The notes under the pieces were generated by a model. It made no database searches. It saw nothing but the letters and a program-made list of their open reading frames with translations, and had not been told where the DNA came from. Positions 34,339 to 42,141 of a stretch of 64,000 nt of DNA are shown piece after piece (position 1 is the stretch's first letter; each line of letters starts with the position of its first letter). The stretch is from WHSW01 sp963767285 (lineage in GTDB: Bacteria; Actinomycetota; Thermoleophilia; Solirubrobacterales; 70-9), in the NCBI GenBank assembly GCA_963767285.1, contig CAVYDJ010000004.1, positions 558,001-622,000 on the forward strand, in the 5' to 3' direction. Made by a program: the position numbers and the translations under genes.

Positions 34339-34485
34339 GACACGGCCGGGATGTTCGGCGGGGTCGCCATCTGGGGCTGGCTGACCAAGCGCGACCTGTC
34401 GACTATGGGCACGGTCCTGCTGATGGCCCTGATCGGCCTGATCCTGGCGACGATCGTCAACGTCTTCTGGGCCAACGAGACCCTG
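34339..34485 (+). pseudogene. Remnant of a Bax-inhibitor-1/YccA-family membrane protein gene
   Basis: About 48 codons read AGMFGGVAIWGWLTKRDLST and MALIGLILATIVNVFWANE. This closely follows the conserved middle of BI-1 family proteins (YccA: a TKRDLS motif followed by a MALIG-type helix). The N-terminal four helices and the C-terminal helices are missing, and there is no start codon in the right place. The gene must have been truncated at both ends. It lies in the 254-base gap between the divergent FAD reductase and rpsA genes. Confidence 0.6.
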
Positions 34486-34520
34486 TACGGATCTTTGGCC
34501 GCAGTCGCTGAGCTTTTCCC

Positions 34521-34526
34521 TATCAT
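34521..34526 (+). promoter_or_regulatory. Candidate -10 box (TATCAT), leaderless rpsA
   Basis: TATCAT lies 8 bases before the rpsA GTG at 34535. A TTGGCC at 34495-34500 is 20 bases upstream, which is too far for a good -35. Confidence 0.5.
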
Positions 34527-34534
34527 CAGCCGCC

Positions 34535-36088
34535 GTGTCCGCGACCGACACAACGACCGACGCTGCCGCCGAAGCGCCCGCGAGCCCGCCGCCCGCGGCC
34601 GCCAACGGGGCCCCGGCCGACCTGCTGATCGAGGTCGACGGCAAGCTCGTCCCGAATTACGACGCGACGATCAAGCCCTTCGAGGAGGGCGACGTGGTCA
34701 ACGGCGAGGTCGTGCGAATCGACAAGGACGAGGTCCTGGTCGACATCGGCTACAAGTCGGAGGGCGTCATTCCGGCGAACGAGCTCTCGATTCGCCGCTC
34801 CGTCGACCCGTCGGAGGAGGTCTCGCTCGGCGAGCAGGTCGATGCCCTCGTCCTCACCAAGGAGGACCAGGAGGGCCGGCTCGTGCTCTCCAAGAAGCGG
34901 GCCCGCTTCGAGAAGGCCTGGCGCAAGATCGAGGTCGCGGCCGAGACCGGCGAGCCGGTCGAGGGCAGCGTGATCGAGGTCGTCAAGGGCGGCCTGATCC
35001 TCGACCTCGGGGTGCGCGGCTTCCTGCCCGCCTCGCTGGTCGACATCCGCCGCGTCCACAACCTCGACGAGTTCAAGGGCCAGACGCTCGAGTGCAAGGT
35101 GATCGAGCTCAACCGTTCGCGCAACAACGTCGTCCTCTCGCGCCGCGCCGTCCTCGAGGAGGAGCGCAAGGAGGTCCGCGAGCAGATCCTGGGCAACCTC
35201 GAGCCCGGCCAGGTCGTCGAGGGCAAGATCTCCAACATCGTCGACTTCGGCGCCTTCGTCGACCTCGAGGGCATCGACGGCCTGATCCACATCTCCGAGC
35301 TCTCCTGGAGCCACGTCAACCATCCTTCGGAGGTGCTGTCGATCGGCGAGACGGTGCGCGTCAAGGTGCTCGACATCGACAAGGATCGCCAGCGGATCTC
35401 CCTGGGCCTCAAGCAGACCCAGGAGGACCCGTGGCAGACGGTCCTCAACGAGTACAAGCCCAACGACATCCTCGAGGGCAAGGTGACCAAGGTCGTCGCC
35501 TTCGGCGCCTTCGTCGAGATCGTCCCGGGCGTCGAGGGCCTCGTCCACATCTCCGAGCTCGCCGAGCACCACGTCGAGACCCCGGGCGAGGTGGTCCAGC
35601 CCGGTCAGGAGACCTGGGTGCGGATCCTCGAGATCGACGAGGAGCGCCGCCGGATCTCGCTCAGCGTCAAGCGCGCCCAGGCGAACGACAACCTTCCCCT
35701 TCGCGACCTGATCCCGCCGGAGCTGCAGCCCGGTAACCAGCCGCCACCCGCGGAGCCCGAGGCGGAGGCCGCGACACCGGACCTGGGCCTCTCCGAGGAG
35801 GTCTTCTCGGAGCCGGCGCCGGCCGACCCCGCGGCCGAAACAGAGCCGGTGGCCGAGGCCGAGGCCGCGCCGGACGCCGAGCCCGCAGCCGAGCCCGAGC
35901 CCGCGCCTGAGGCCGAGGCCGAGGCCGCGCCGGAACCGGAGCCCGAGACGGAGTCCGCGGCCGATCCGCCGGCCGAGGTCGCGGCCGCGGATCCCGAGCC
36001 GCCCGCCGAGCAGGTCGTCGAGGAGGCCGCCGCCGAGGAGGCGGCCGCCGAGGACGCGCCGCCGGCCGAGTCCGAAGAACCCTCCTGA
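34535..36088 (+). CDS. rpsA: 30S ribosomal protein S1
   Basis: A 517-residue RNA-binding protein. Four S1 domains are seen: GDVVNGEVVRIDKDEVLVDI, then GSVIEVVKGGLILDLGVRG, VVEGKISNIVDFGAFVDLEG and LEGKVTKVVAFGAFVEIVPG. Domains 3 and 4 carry the LIHISELS/LVHISELA signature. Residues about 395-517 are a low-complexity acidic tail of Ala, Glu and Pro, longer than in most S1. S1 helps mRNA binding on the ribosome; a four-domain form is normal for actinobacteria. coaE follows after 10 bases. Confidence 0.95.
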   Translation: MSATDTTTDAAAEAPASPPPAAANGAPADLLIEVDGKLVPNYDATIKPFEEGDVVNGEVVRIDKDEVLVDIGYKSEGVIPANELSIRRSVDPSEEVSLGEQVDALVLTKEDQEGRLVLSKKRARFEKAWRKIEVAAETGEPVEGSVIEVVKGGLILDLGVRGFLPASLVDIRRVHNLDEFKGQTLECKVIELNRSRNNVVLSRRAVLEEERKEVREQILGNLEPGQVVEGKISNIVDFGAFVDLEGIDGLIHISELSWSHVNHPSEVLSIGETVRVKVLDIDKDRQRISLGLKQTQEDPWQTVLNEYKPNDILEGKVTKVVAFGAFVEIVPGVEGLVHISELAEHHVETPGEVVQPGQETWVRILEIDEERRRISLSVKRAQANDNLPLRDLIPPELQPGNQPPPAEPEAEAATPDLGLSEEVFSEPAPADPAAETEPVAEAEAAPDAEPAAEPEPAPEAEAEAAPEPEPETESAADPPAEVAAADPEPPAEQVVEEAAAEEAAAEDAPPAESEEPS

Positions 36089-36098
36089 GGCGAGCGCG

Positions 36099-36719
36099 GT
36101 GGCTGCCGCGCCCGAATCGCAGCGCACCCTCGTCCTCGGCCTGACCGGGGCGATCGCCGCCGGCAAGAGCGAGGCCCTGGCGGCCTTCGAACGCCGCGGG
36201 GCCGCGACGCTGTCGACCGACGCGGTCGTGCACGAGCTGCTCGGCACTGAACGGGTCCGCGAGCTGCTGGTCGGCCGCTGGGGCGCGGAGGTCGCGCCCG
36301 AGGGAGAGGTCGACCGGGACCGCGTGGGCTCGATCGTCTTCGAGGCGCCGAAGGAGCTCGCCTGGCTGGAGGCGACCCTGCACCCGCTGGTGGGCGAGCA
36401 GATCATTGCCTGGCGGCAGGGGCTGGACCCGTCGGTCCGCGTGGCGGTGGTCGAGGTGCCGTTGCTGTTCGAATCCGACCTCGACGCCGCGTTCGACGCG
36501 ACGGTCGCCGTGGTCGCGCCGGATCCGGTGCGGGCCGAGCGCGCCGGAGCGCGGGGTACGCTCGATCTCGAGGGCCGCGAGCGGCGGCAGCTCTCGCAGT
36601 CAGAAAAGGCCGATCGGGCGACCTACGTGATCGACAACGACAACGGGCTCGATCGCCTCGAGAAGCGGGTCGAGGAGCTGATCGCGGAGCTCACGGCAGC
36701 GGAGGACGACCGGGGGTGA
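36099..36719 (+). CDS. coaE: Dephospho-CoA kinase
   Basis: Adds the 3' phosphate in the last step of CoA synthesis. The 206-residue protein has the P-loop GLTGAIAAGKSEAL, the STDAVVHEL segment where most CoaE have DAD or similar, EVPLLFESDL and RRQLSQSEKADRATYVIDN in the lid. The GTG at 36099 is used. rpsA-coaE is a common neighbour pair in actinobacteria. The next gene's GTG overlaps its stop by four bases. Confidence 0.93.
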   Translation: MAAAPESQRTLVLGLTGAIAAGKSEALAAFERRGAATLSTDAVVHELLGTERVRELLVGRWGAEVAPEGEVDRDRVGSIVFEAPKELAWLEATLHPLVGEQIIAWRQGLDPSVRVAVVEVPLLFESDLDAAFDATVAVVAPDPVRAERAGARGTLDLEGRERRQLSQSEKADRATYVIDNDNGLDRLEKRVEELIAELTAAEDDRG

Positions 36720-37273
36720 GCCGCGGACGGTGGCTGCTGATCGGGGCGGTCCTCGTGAGCGCGACCGCGCTCATCCTCATCGAGCTCAACGTCGACGAGG
36801 CGATCAAGGAGATAACCCTGCCGCTCCGCCATGAGGACATCATCCGGCAGCAGGCCGACCGCTTCGACCTCGACCCGGCCCTGGTCGCGGCGGTCATCAA
36901 CGTCGAGTCCGGGTTCTCCGACCAGACGTCGCACGCCGGGGCCCGTGGCCTGATGCAGATCACCCCTGACACGGCTGACACGATCGAGACCCTGAGCGGG
37001 GGCGAGACGTTCGTCTACGACGATCTCGCCGACCCCGACCTCAACATCCGCTACGGGACGTTCTACCTGCGCCACCTGCTCGACCGGTTCGAGGGCAACG
37101 AGGTCGCGGCGCTCGCCGCCTACAACGGCGGGCCCGAGAACGTCGAGGCGTGGGGTGGGTCCGGGCTCGAGGTCGATGCGATCGAGTTCCCGGAAACCCA
37201 GGCCTACGTCGAGCAGGTGCTGGAGAAGCGCGACCAGTACCGCGACAACTACGCGGACGAGCTCGGGTTGTAG
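36716..37273 (+). CDS. Lytic transglycosylase, Slt type
   Basis: A 185-residue cell-wall lytic enzyme. Residues about 5-22 are a membrane anchor (WLLIGAVLVSATALILIEL). The SLT domain has the catalytic glutamate in VINVESGF, then GARGLMQITPDTA and the AALAAYNGGPENV end, all typical of family 1 transglycosylases. It cleaves glycan strands to 1,6-anhydro products. GTG start overlaps coaE. It is followed after 3 bases by an MFS transporter gene. Confidence 0.92.
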   Translation: MSRGRWLLIGAVLVSATALILIELNVDEAIKEITLPLRHEDIIRQQADRFDLDPALVAAVINVESGFSDQTSHAGARGLMQITPDTADTIETLSGGETFVYDDLADPDLNIRYGTFYLRHLLDRFEGNEVAALAAYNGGPENVEAWGGSGLEVDAIEFPETQAYVEQVLEKRDQYRDNYADELGL

Positions 37274-37276
37274 GGC

Positions 37277-38632
37277 ATGTTGCGCAGGGCGCTGGCGGTC
37301 GGGGTCGGGCTCGTGCTCGCGGACTCCTCGGTCGTCGTCCTCGCGCTCCCCGAGATCTACCGCGAGCTCGACGTCTCGGTGACCGCCGTCACCTGGGTCC
37401 TGGTCGCATTCAACCTGGTGCTCGCGCTGGCGGCGGTGCCGGCGGCGTCGCTGGCCCGGCGCCATGGCCCGGCCCGTGTGGCGCTCGCCGGGATGGTCGT
37501 GTTCGGCCTGTCGAGCCTTGCGTGCGGGCTCGCGGGCGCGATCGAGCCCCTGCTGCTCGCCCGCTGCACGCAGGCGATCGGCGGTGCCGCCGCGGTCTGC
37601 GCCTCGCTCGAGCTGCTGCCGGCGGTGGTCGGCTCCGAGCGCCGCGCGGCGAGTGTCTGGGCCGCCTCCGGAGCGCTCGGCGCGGCGCTCGGGCCGGGGA
37701 TCGGGGGGCTGCTGACCGAGCTGATCTCGTGGCAGTCGATCTTCCTCCTCCAGGTCCCGGTTGCCGGCGCCTGCGCGTTGGCGTTCGTGGGCCCGGCGCG
37801 GGCGGAGGGCTCGGGCGCCCGGATCGCGGCCGAGGTCGGCGCCGCAGGCAGGCCGCATCTGGCCGCCAACGCAGCCCTCGCGCTGATCTCGGCGGCGCTC
37901 GCGGCGGCGCTCTTCCTTGTCGTGTTGCTGTTGATCGAGGGCTGGCGGATGAGCCCGATCGCCGCGGCCGCCGCGGTGTCGGTGACCCCGATCTGCGCGC
38001 TCGCGGCGGCGCCGCTGGCGTCACGGGTCGAGTCCACGAGCGCGCGCGCGGCCGCCGGCGCGATCCTGATCGCGGGCGGGCTCGCCGGCCTCGCGCTGCT
38101 GCCCGACGCCTCGGTCGCGCTCACCCTGCCGCCGCAGGCGCTGGTCGGAGCCGGGCTCGCGCTCACCCTCTCGGCGCTCACCGAGGCGGCGCTCGCCGGG
38201 CGCTCGCCGCAGGCGATCCACGGCGGCTGGACGATCGCCGCCCGCCACGCCGGGGTGGTCGCCGGCCTGCTGGTCCTGACGCCGGTCTTCACCGCCGACC
38301 TCGAGACCGAGCGGGCCAACGCCGAGCAGGCCGGGATCGCGGCGCTGCTCGACGCCGACACCGACCCGAGCTCGAAGCTGACGCTCGCCAACCGGATCGC
38401 CGACGAGATCGCGGCCCAGGGCGACAAGGTTCCCGTCGTCGCGCCGGCCTTCGAGCCGCTGCCCACCGACCCGGCCGAGCGCGCGGCGACGATCTCGCTG
38501 CGGACGGAGATCGAGGACGAGGTCGACCGCGCCGCCACTCACGCCTTCACGGCGTCGTTCCTGATCGCGACGGCGTTCGCGCTCCTCGCGCTGATCCCGA
38601 TCGCCCTCGGGCGGAGGAGGGTGGAGCTGTGA
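37277..38632 (+). CDS. MFS transporter, DHA2 drug-efflux-like
   Basis: A 451-residue membrane protein with about 12-14 helices. The first half has VVVLALPEIYRELDVSVTAV and WVLVAFNLVLALAAVPAASLA, which resemble the opening of DHA2 family efflux pumps, and ALGPGIGGLLTELISWQSIF resembles motif C of exporters. A long soluble loop (residues about 350-420, DTDPSSKLTLANRIADEIAAQ) lies before the last helix. Substrate unknown. Its stop overlaps the next gene's GTG by four bases. Confidence 0.85.
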   Translation: MLRRALAVGVGLVLADSSVVVLALPEIYRELDVSVTAVTWVLVAFNLVLALAAVPAASLARRHGPARVALAGMVVFGLSSLACGLAGAIEPLLLARCTQAIGGAAAVCASLELLPAVVGSERRAASVWAASGALGAALGPGIGGLLTELISWQSIFLLQVPVAGACALAFVGPARAEGSGARIAAEVGAAGRPHLAANAALALISAALAAALFLVVLLLIEGWRMSPIAAAAAVSVTPICALAAAPLASRVESTSARAAAGAILIAGGLAGLALLPDASVALTLPPQALVGAGLALTLSALTEAALAGRSPQAIHGGWTIAARHAGVVAGLLVLTPVFTADLETERANAEQAGIAALLDADTDPSSKLTLANRIADEIAAQGDKVPVVAPAFEPLPTDPAERAATISLRTEIEDEVDRAATHAFTASFLIATAFALLALIPIALGRRRVEL

Positions 38633-39141
38633 GCGGGAAGCTGCTCGTGGGCGGCGCGGCCGGGCTCTCGCTGCTGCTCGTCGTCGTGTACCTCGCCGCG
38701 GGCGGCGGCAGCTATGAGCCGACCCCGGTCGCCGACCCGTGCGAGTCCCGCGCCTGGACTGAGCCCGACGACCTCGAGGCGACCGCGCAGCAGTTCTTCC
38801 TCTCGGCGCTCGACGGCGCGGCCTGCGAGCTCGGGGTCGGCCGCGAGGAGCTCGCCGCGGGGCTGGCGACCGAGGAGACGCGCGCCGAGTTCGCCGCCGA
38901 GCAGGGGATCGACGACGCGCAGCTCGAAACGGCGGTCCGGGCCGGCGTCGTGAGAGCGATCGACGACGCCGAGGCGGCCGGCGCGATCTCCTCCCTGGTG
39001 GCCGACGGCATGCGGGCGGTCGCGACGCGGCTGCCCGTCGACGAGGCGATTGCGCTCATCGGGGACGCTCAGGGTGCACTCGGTGACGCCGGCGGCCTGC
39101 TCGACGACGTCCTCGACCAGGCAGAGGACCTACTGCCCTAG
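38629..39141 (+). CDS. Membrane-anchored Ala/Glu-rich protein of unknown function
   Basis: A 170-residue protein. Residues 5-25 are one hydrophobic anchor (LVGGAAGLSLLLVVVYLAAG). The rest is soluble, acidic and helical, with two Cys in the first part (DPCESRAWTE and DGAACELGVG). No domain recognised. It is coupled to the MFS transporter by a GTGA overlap and may be an accessory to it. It ends 11 bases before the convergent P450 gene. Confidence 0.65.
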   Translation: MSGKLLVGGAAGLSLLLVVVYLAAGGGSYEPTPVADPCESRAWTEPDDLEATAQQFFLSALDGAACELGVGREELAAGLATEETRAEFAAEQGIDDAQLETAVRAGVVRAIDDAEAAGAISSLVADGMRAVATRLPVDEAIALIGDAQGALGDAGGLLDDVLDQAEDLLP

Positions 39142-39151
39142 CCGGCCGCGA

Positions 39152-40387
39152 TCACCAGGCGATCGGCAGGGCGTGCAGCCCGTAGACCCCCAGCGGCGTG
39201 TCGTAGACCGGGTCGCCGTCGAGCTCGAGCTCGGGCATCCTGGCCGCGAGGAACGCGAACGCCTCCTGGAGCTCGGCCCGGGCGAGACTGGCGCCCAAAC
39301 AGAAGTGCGGACCGGCGCCGAACGTGAGGGGTTTCGCGCGGTCGCGATCCGCCGTGATGTCGAACCGTTCGGGCACCTCCCAGCCGGCGGGGTCGCGATT
39401 GGCGGTGACCGAGGCGGCGAGCACGATCGTCCCCTCGGGGAAGACGACGTCCCGGTAGACGATCTCCTCCCGGGTGATCCGAGCGGTCAATGGGGTGATC
39501 GGCTCGAAGCGCAGGACCTCCTCGGTCGCCGCCGCCGCAAGCGATGGGTCCTCGTGGAGCAGTCGCCACTGATCCGGGTGGGCCGCGAACAGGCGCAGGC
39601 CGTGAGCGAGCTCCGCCTGCGTCGTGTCCACGCCCCCCACCAGGATCGCGCTCACGAGGTGGATGCACTCGTCCTCGGTGAGGCGGTCGCCCTCCTCCTC
39701 GGCCGCGATCAGCTCGGAGATCAGATCGTCTCCGGGGTCATCGCGGCGGGCCGCGATCAGCGCTCGCGTGTAGTCGACGAACTCCGCCGCCGCCCGCTCG
39801 AGCTCCGGAAGCATCGTCGACACCTTCACCGGGTCGAACTGACCCTGGATCAGATTCGCCCAGGTGCCCAGCCTGTCGGCGTCGGCGAGCGGCGCGCCCA
39901 TGACCTGGGCGATCATCGTCGCCGGGTAGGGCTTCGCGAACGCGGCGACGAAATCGCAGCGGCGGGCGGTCTCGACCGGCGCGTAGAGCTCCTCGAGCAC
40001 GCGGCGCATCGCCGGCCGGTGCCGGTCAGCGGCCGGAGGCGTGAACGACGGCTGGACCAGCTTGCGCTGGCGCCGGTGATCGTCCCCGTCGAGGTCGAGC
40101 AGGTTGCCCCTCATCCGTTCGTAGAGCGGTCCCTCGGTGACGCCCTGCACCTCGAGCATCAGGCGTCCCGGGAACTTCGCCTTGGGCGTACGCAGGAAGA
40201 AGGTGGCGGCCTCCCGTTCCACCACCAAATAGCCGACCGGCCCCGCCTTCGCGATCCAGGAGTCCTGGCGCAGCCGCTCCATCGACTCGTGGAAGCGCTC
40301 GCCCACCACCGCCGCGTCGGTGTAGTCGAACGCGGGGAGCTCCAGCTCGGAGATGTCGGTTGGTCGATCGGGCGAACCGGTGCTCAA
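39152..40387 (-). CDS. Cytochrome P450
   Basis: A 411-residue soluble bacterial P450. The I-helix oxygen-activation motif is GGVDTTQ, the K-helix is EEVLR (ExxR), the PERF region is VPERFDI and the heme loop is FGAGPHFCLGASLAR with the cysteine ligand. The substrate is unknown. The start used is a TTG, which gives an N-terminus of normal length; no ferredoxin or reductase gene is adjacent. It lies last in a minus-strand run after a metallopeptidase-like gene and a DoxX gene. Confidence 0.92.
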   Translation of the reverse strand: MSTGSPDRPTDISELELPAFDYTDAAVVGERFHESMERLRQDSWIAKAGPVGYLVVEREAATFFLRTPKAKFPGRLMLEVQGVTEGPLYERMRGNLLDLDGDDHRRQRKLVQPSFTPPAADRHRPAMRRVLEELYAPVETARRCDFVAAFAKPYPATMIAQVMGAPLADADRLGTWANLIQGQFDPVKVSTMLPELERAAAEFVDYTRALIAARRDDPGDDLISELIAAEEEGDRLTEDECIHLVSAILVGGVDTTQAELAHGLRLFAAHPDQWRLLHEDPSLAAAATEEVLRFEPITPLTARITREEIVYRDVVFPEGTIVLAASVTANRDPAGWEVPERFDITADRDRAKPLTFGAGPHFCLGASLARAELQEAFAFLAARMPELELDGDPVYDTPLGVYGLHALPIAW

Positions 40388-40400
40388 CGTGAGACGCGTC

Positions 40401-40775
40401 CTACTCGGTCGCCCGCCAGACCCAGAGCGCGAACAGGCCCTGGATCGGCAGCCGCGCCCACAGGAGCCAGCGGGGGAGGCCCTTGATCGGCGCCCCGCGG
40501 TCCTGCACCGCGTCCGGCTCCAGGGCCATGTGGACGTTGGCCGGGTAGACGGCGACCAGCACCCCGAGCAGCCACCAGCGGGCGAGGCGGCGGGTGGGTG
40601 CCGGGATCGCCATCGCGCCGCCGGCGATCTCGGCGACCCCGCTCCAGCGGACCGCGTCGCGGGCTGACATCGGCACGTAGTCGGGGACGATCGCCTCGTA
40701 CTCGCGGGTGCGGATGAAGTGCATCGTCCCGGCGAAGAGCCAGAAGAGGCCGAGGCGGAGCCGAGATCCGGTCAT
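40401..40775 (-). CDS. DoxX-family membrane protein
   Basis: A 124-residue protein with four hydrophobic helices. The start RLRLGLFWLFAGTMHFIRT and the loop YEAIVPDYVP, followed by SGVAEIAGGAMAIPAPTRR, are typical of the DoxX/DoxD superfamily. Some members take part in quinone or redox chemistry, others have no known role. It lies 13 bases upstream of the P450 gene and is probably co-transcribed with it. Confidence 0.85.
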   Translation of the reverse strand: MTGSRLRLGLFWLFAGTMHFIRTREYEAIVPDYVPMSARDAVRWSGVAEIAGGAMAIPAPTRRLARWWLLGVLVAVYPANVHMALEPDAVQDRGAPIKGLPRWLLWARLPIQGLFALWVWRATE

Positions 40776-40787
40776 CGGGGGATCGTT

Positions 40788-42104
40788 TCAGTTGGACGGG
40801 GGTTGGCGCGCCGCCACGGGGCGGGAGAGCGTCTGCTCCGGGGCGAAGACCAGGGTGCTGTCGCGGTCGCCCGTTGCGAGGGTGGCGGTGCCGCCCTCGA
40901 CCTGCCAGACGCCCTCCCTCAACGGCTCGGCGTCGAGGCCGTCCTCGAGATAGGCCGGGACCGTCCGGTTGAACTCGGTCGCGTCGGCCGGGGTGTCGAA
41001 CGCCCACTTCGCAACCAGGACCAGGTCCGCCCGGCACGGGTACTCGCACTCGCCGGGCGCGACGTCCTGCCGCCAGAGCTCATAGCGGTCGCCGTTCCAG
41101 CCCGCCGCCGCTTCGCTCGCCGCGTCGGGCTCGGCGCCGACCCGCAGCACGTGATCGGTCGCCAGCTCGCCGAGGACGCTGCGGTCGGCGAGCCGCCAGC
41201 CGCTCCGGCGCAGCGCGGTGCCGTCGATGCGGACCGGCGCCGGCCGCTCGTCGCGCACGTACTTGGGCGGGTGCAGCACCTGCTCGGTGGTCGCGGGCGG
41301 CCGGGTCTCGAACGCGTAGTTGACGAGCTTCCAGCCGCCCGCGAGGTCGCGGAGTGCGGCGATGAAGCGGCGCCCGCCCGTGTAGGTCCACGTCAGCAGG
41401 TCGACGTACGCCTTCGGGACGTCGCCGGCGCCGTCGTCGACCGTCTCGGCCGCCGCCAGCAGCTCGAGCGGGTTCAGGTACCGGGCCCCGAACTCGATCA
41501 TCACGTCGGTCGCCGACCCCTCGGTCAGCGCCTGACCGGCGAGCGCGGCGTCGTCGTCCAGCTTCCCGCCCCCGCCGATCCCGAAGTGCTGGTCCTCGAG
41601 CGCGTGATCGAGCTCGTGGGCGAGCACGAACTCAACCAGGGCCCGGTTCGCGGCGACCGCGTTCGAGACGACGTAGAGGCGCTTCGTCCGGGGGTCGTAG
41701 GCCGCGGCGGCGAGGTCGCCGGTCGAGGCGTAGGCGGCGGCGAGGTCCTCGTCCGGCTCGAACAGGCCGGTGATCTCGCCGAGTGCCTGGTCGGCCGCGA
41801 TCCCGAGATCTCCCTCCCTGCGCTCGAGGTCGCGGGCGCCGAGCCGGTTGAGGAACTCGCTGCTCACCACCTCGGGCTCCGGCAGCTCGTCGAAGCGCAG
41901 CTCGCGCACGGTCTCGACCTGGCGCGCGACCCTCGGCACCGAGCCGACGCTGATCCGGGCCAGCTGCTCGGGGTCGAGCGAATCCGTGGTGTCGGTCTCG
42001 GCGCCGACGGGGGGCTCCGCCGAGTCTCCTCGCCCGGCGAGCGCCAGCGTCCCGCCGAGCGCGAGCAGGATGAGCAGCGATGAGAGGAGCGCCCTGCCGT
42101 CCAC
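40788..42104 (-). CDS. Membrane-anchored zinc-metallopeptidase-like protein
   Basis: A 438-residue exported protein. An N-terminal hydrophobic stretch (LLSSLLILLALGGTLALAG) anchors or exports it. The centre has an HExxH-type motif in VLAHELDHALEDQHF, with a further Glu in GQALTEGSATD, which fits a gluzincin zinc site. The C-terminal half has two Cys in ECEYPCRAD and a beta-rich part. No named family recognised. GTG start. First gene of the peptidase-DoxX-P450 run; the uvrB gene diverges from it. Confidence 0.72.
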   Translation of the reverse strand: MDGRALLSSLLILLALGGTLALAGRGDSAEPPVGAETDTTDSLDPEQLARISVGSVPRVARQVETVRELRFDELPEPEVVSSEFLNRLGARDLERREGDLGIAADQALGEITGLFEPDEDLAAAYASTGDLAAAAYDPRTKRLYVVSNAVAANRALVEFVLAHELDHALEDQHFGIGGGGKLDDDAALAGQALTEGSATDVMIEFGARYLNPLELLAAAETVDDGAGDVPKAYVDLLTWTYTGGRRFIAALRDLAGGWKLVNYAFETRPPATTEQVLHPPKYVRDERPAPVRIDGTALRRSGWRLADRSVLGELATDHVLRVGAEPDAASEAAAGWNGDRYELWRQDVAPGECEYPCRADLVLVAKWAFDTPADATEFNRTVPAYLEDGLDAEPLREGVWQVEGGTATLATGDRDSTLVFAPEQTLSRPVAARQPPSN

Positions 42105-42126
42105 TGGTGCCGAGTATGACGAGCGC

Positions 42127-42132
42127 TATGTT
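42127..42132 (+). promoter_or_regulatory. Candidate -10 box (TATGTT), leaderless uvrB
   Basis: TATGTT lies 9 bases before the uvrB ATG at 42142. I found no clear LexA box next to it, unlike uvrA. Confidence 0.4.
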
Positions 42133-42141
42133 CAATCAGGG

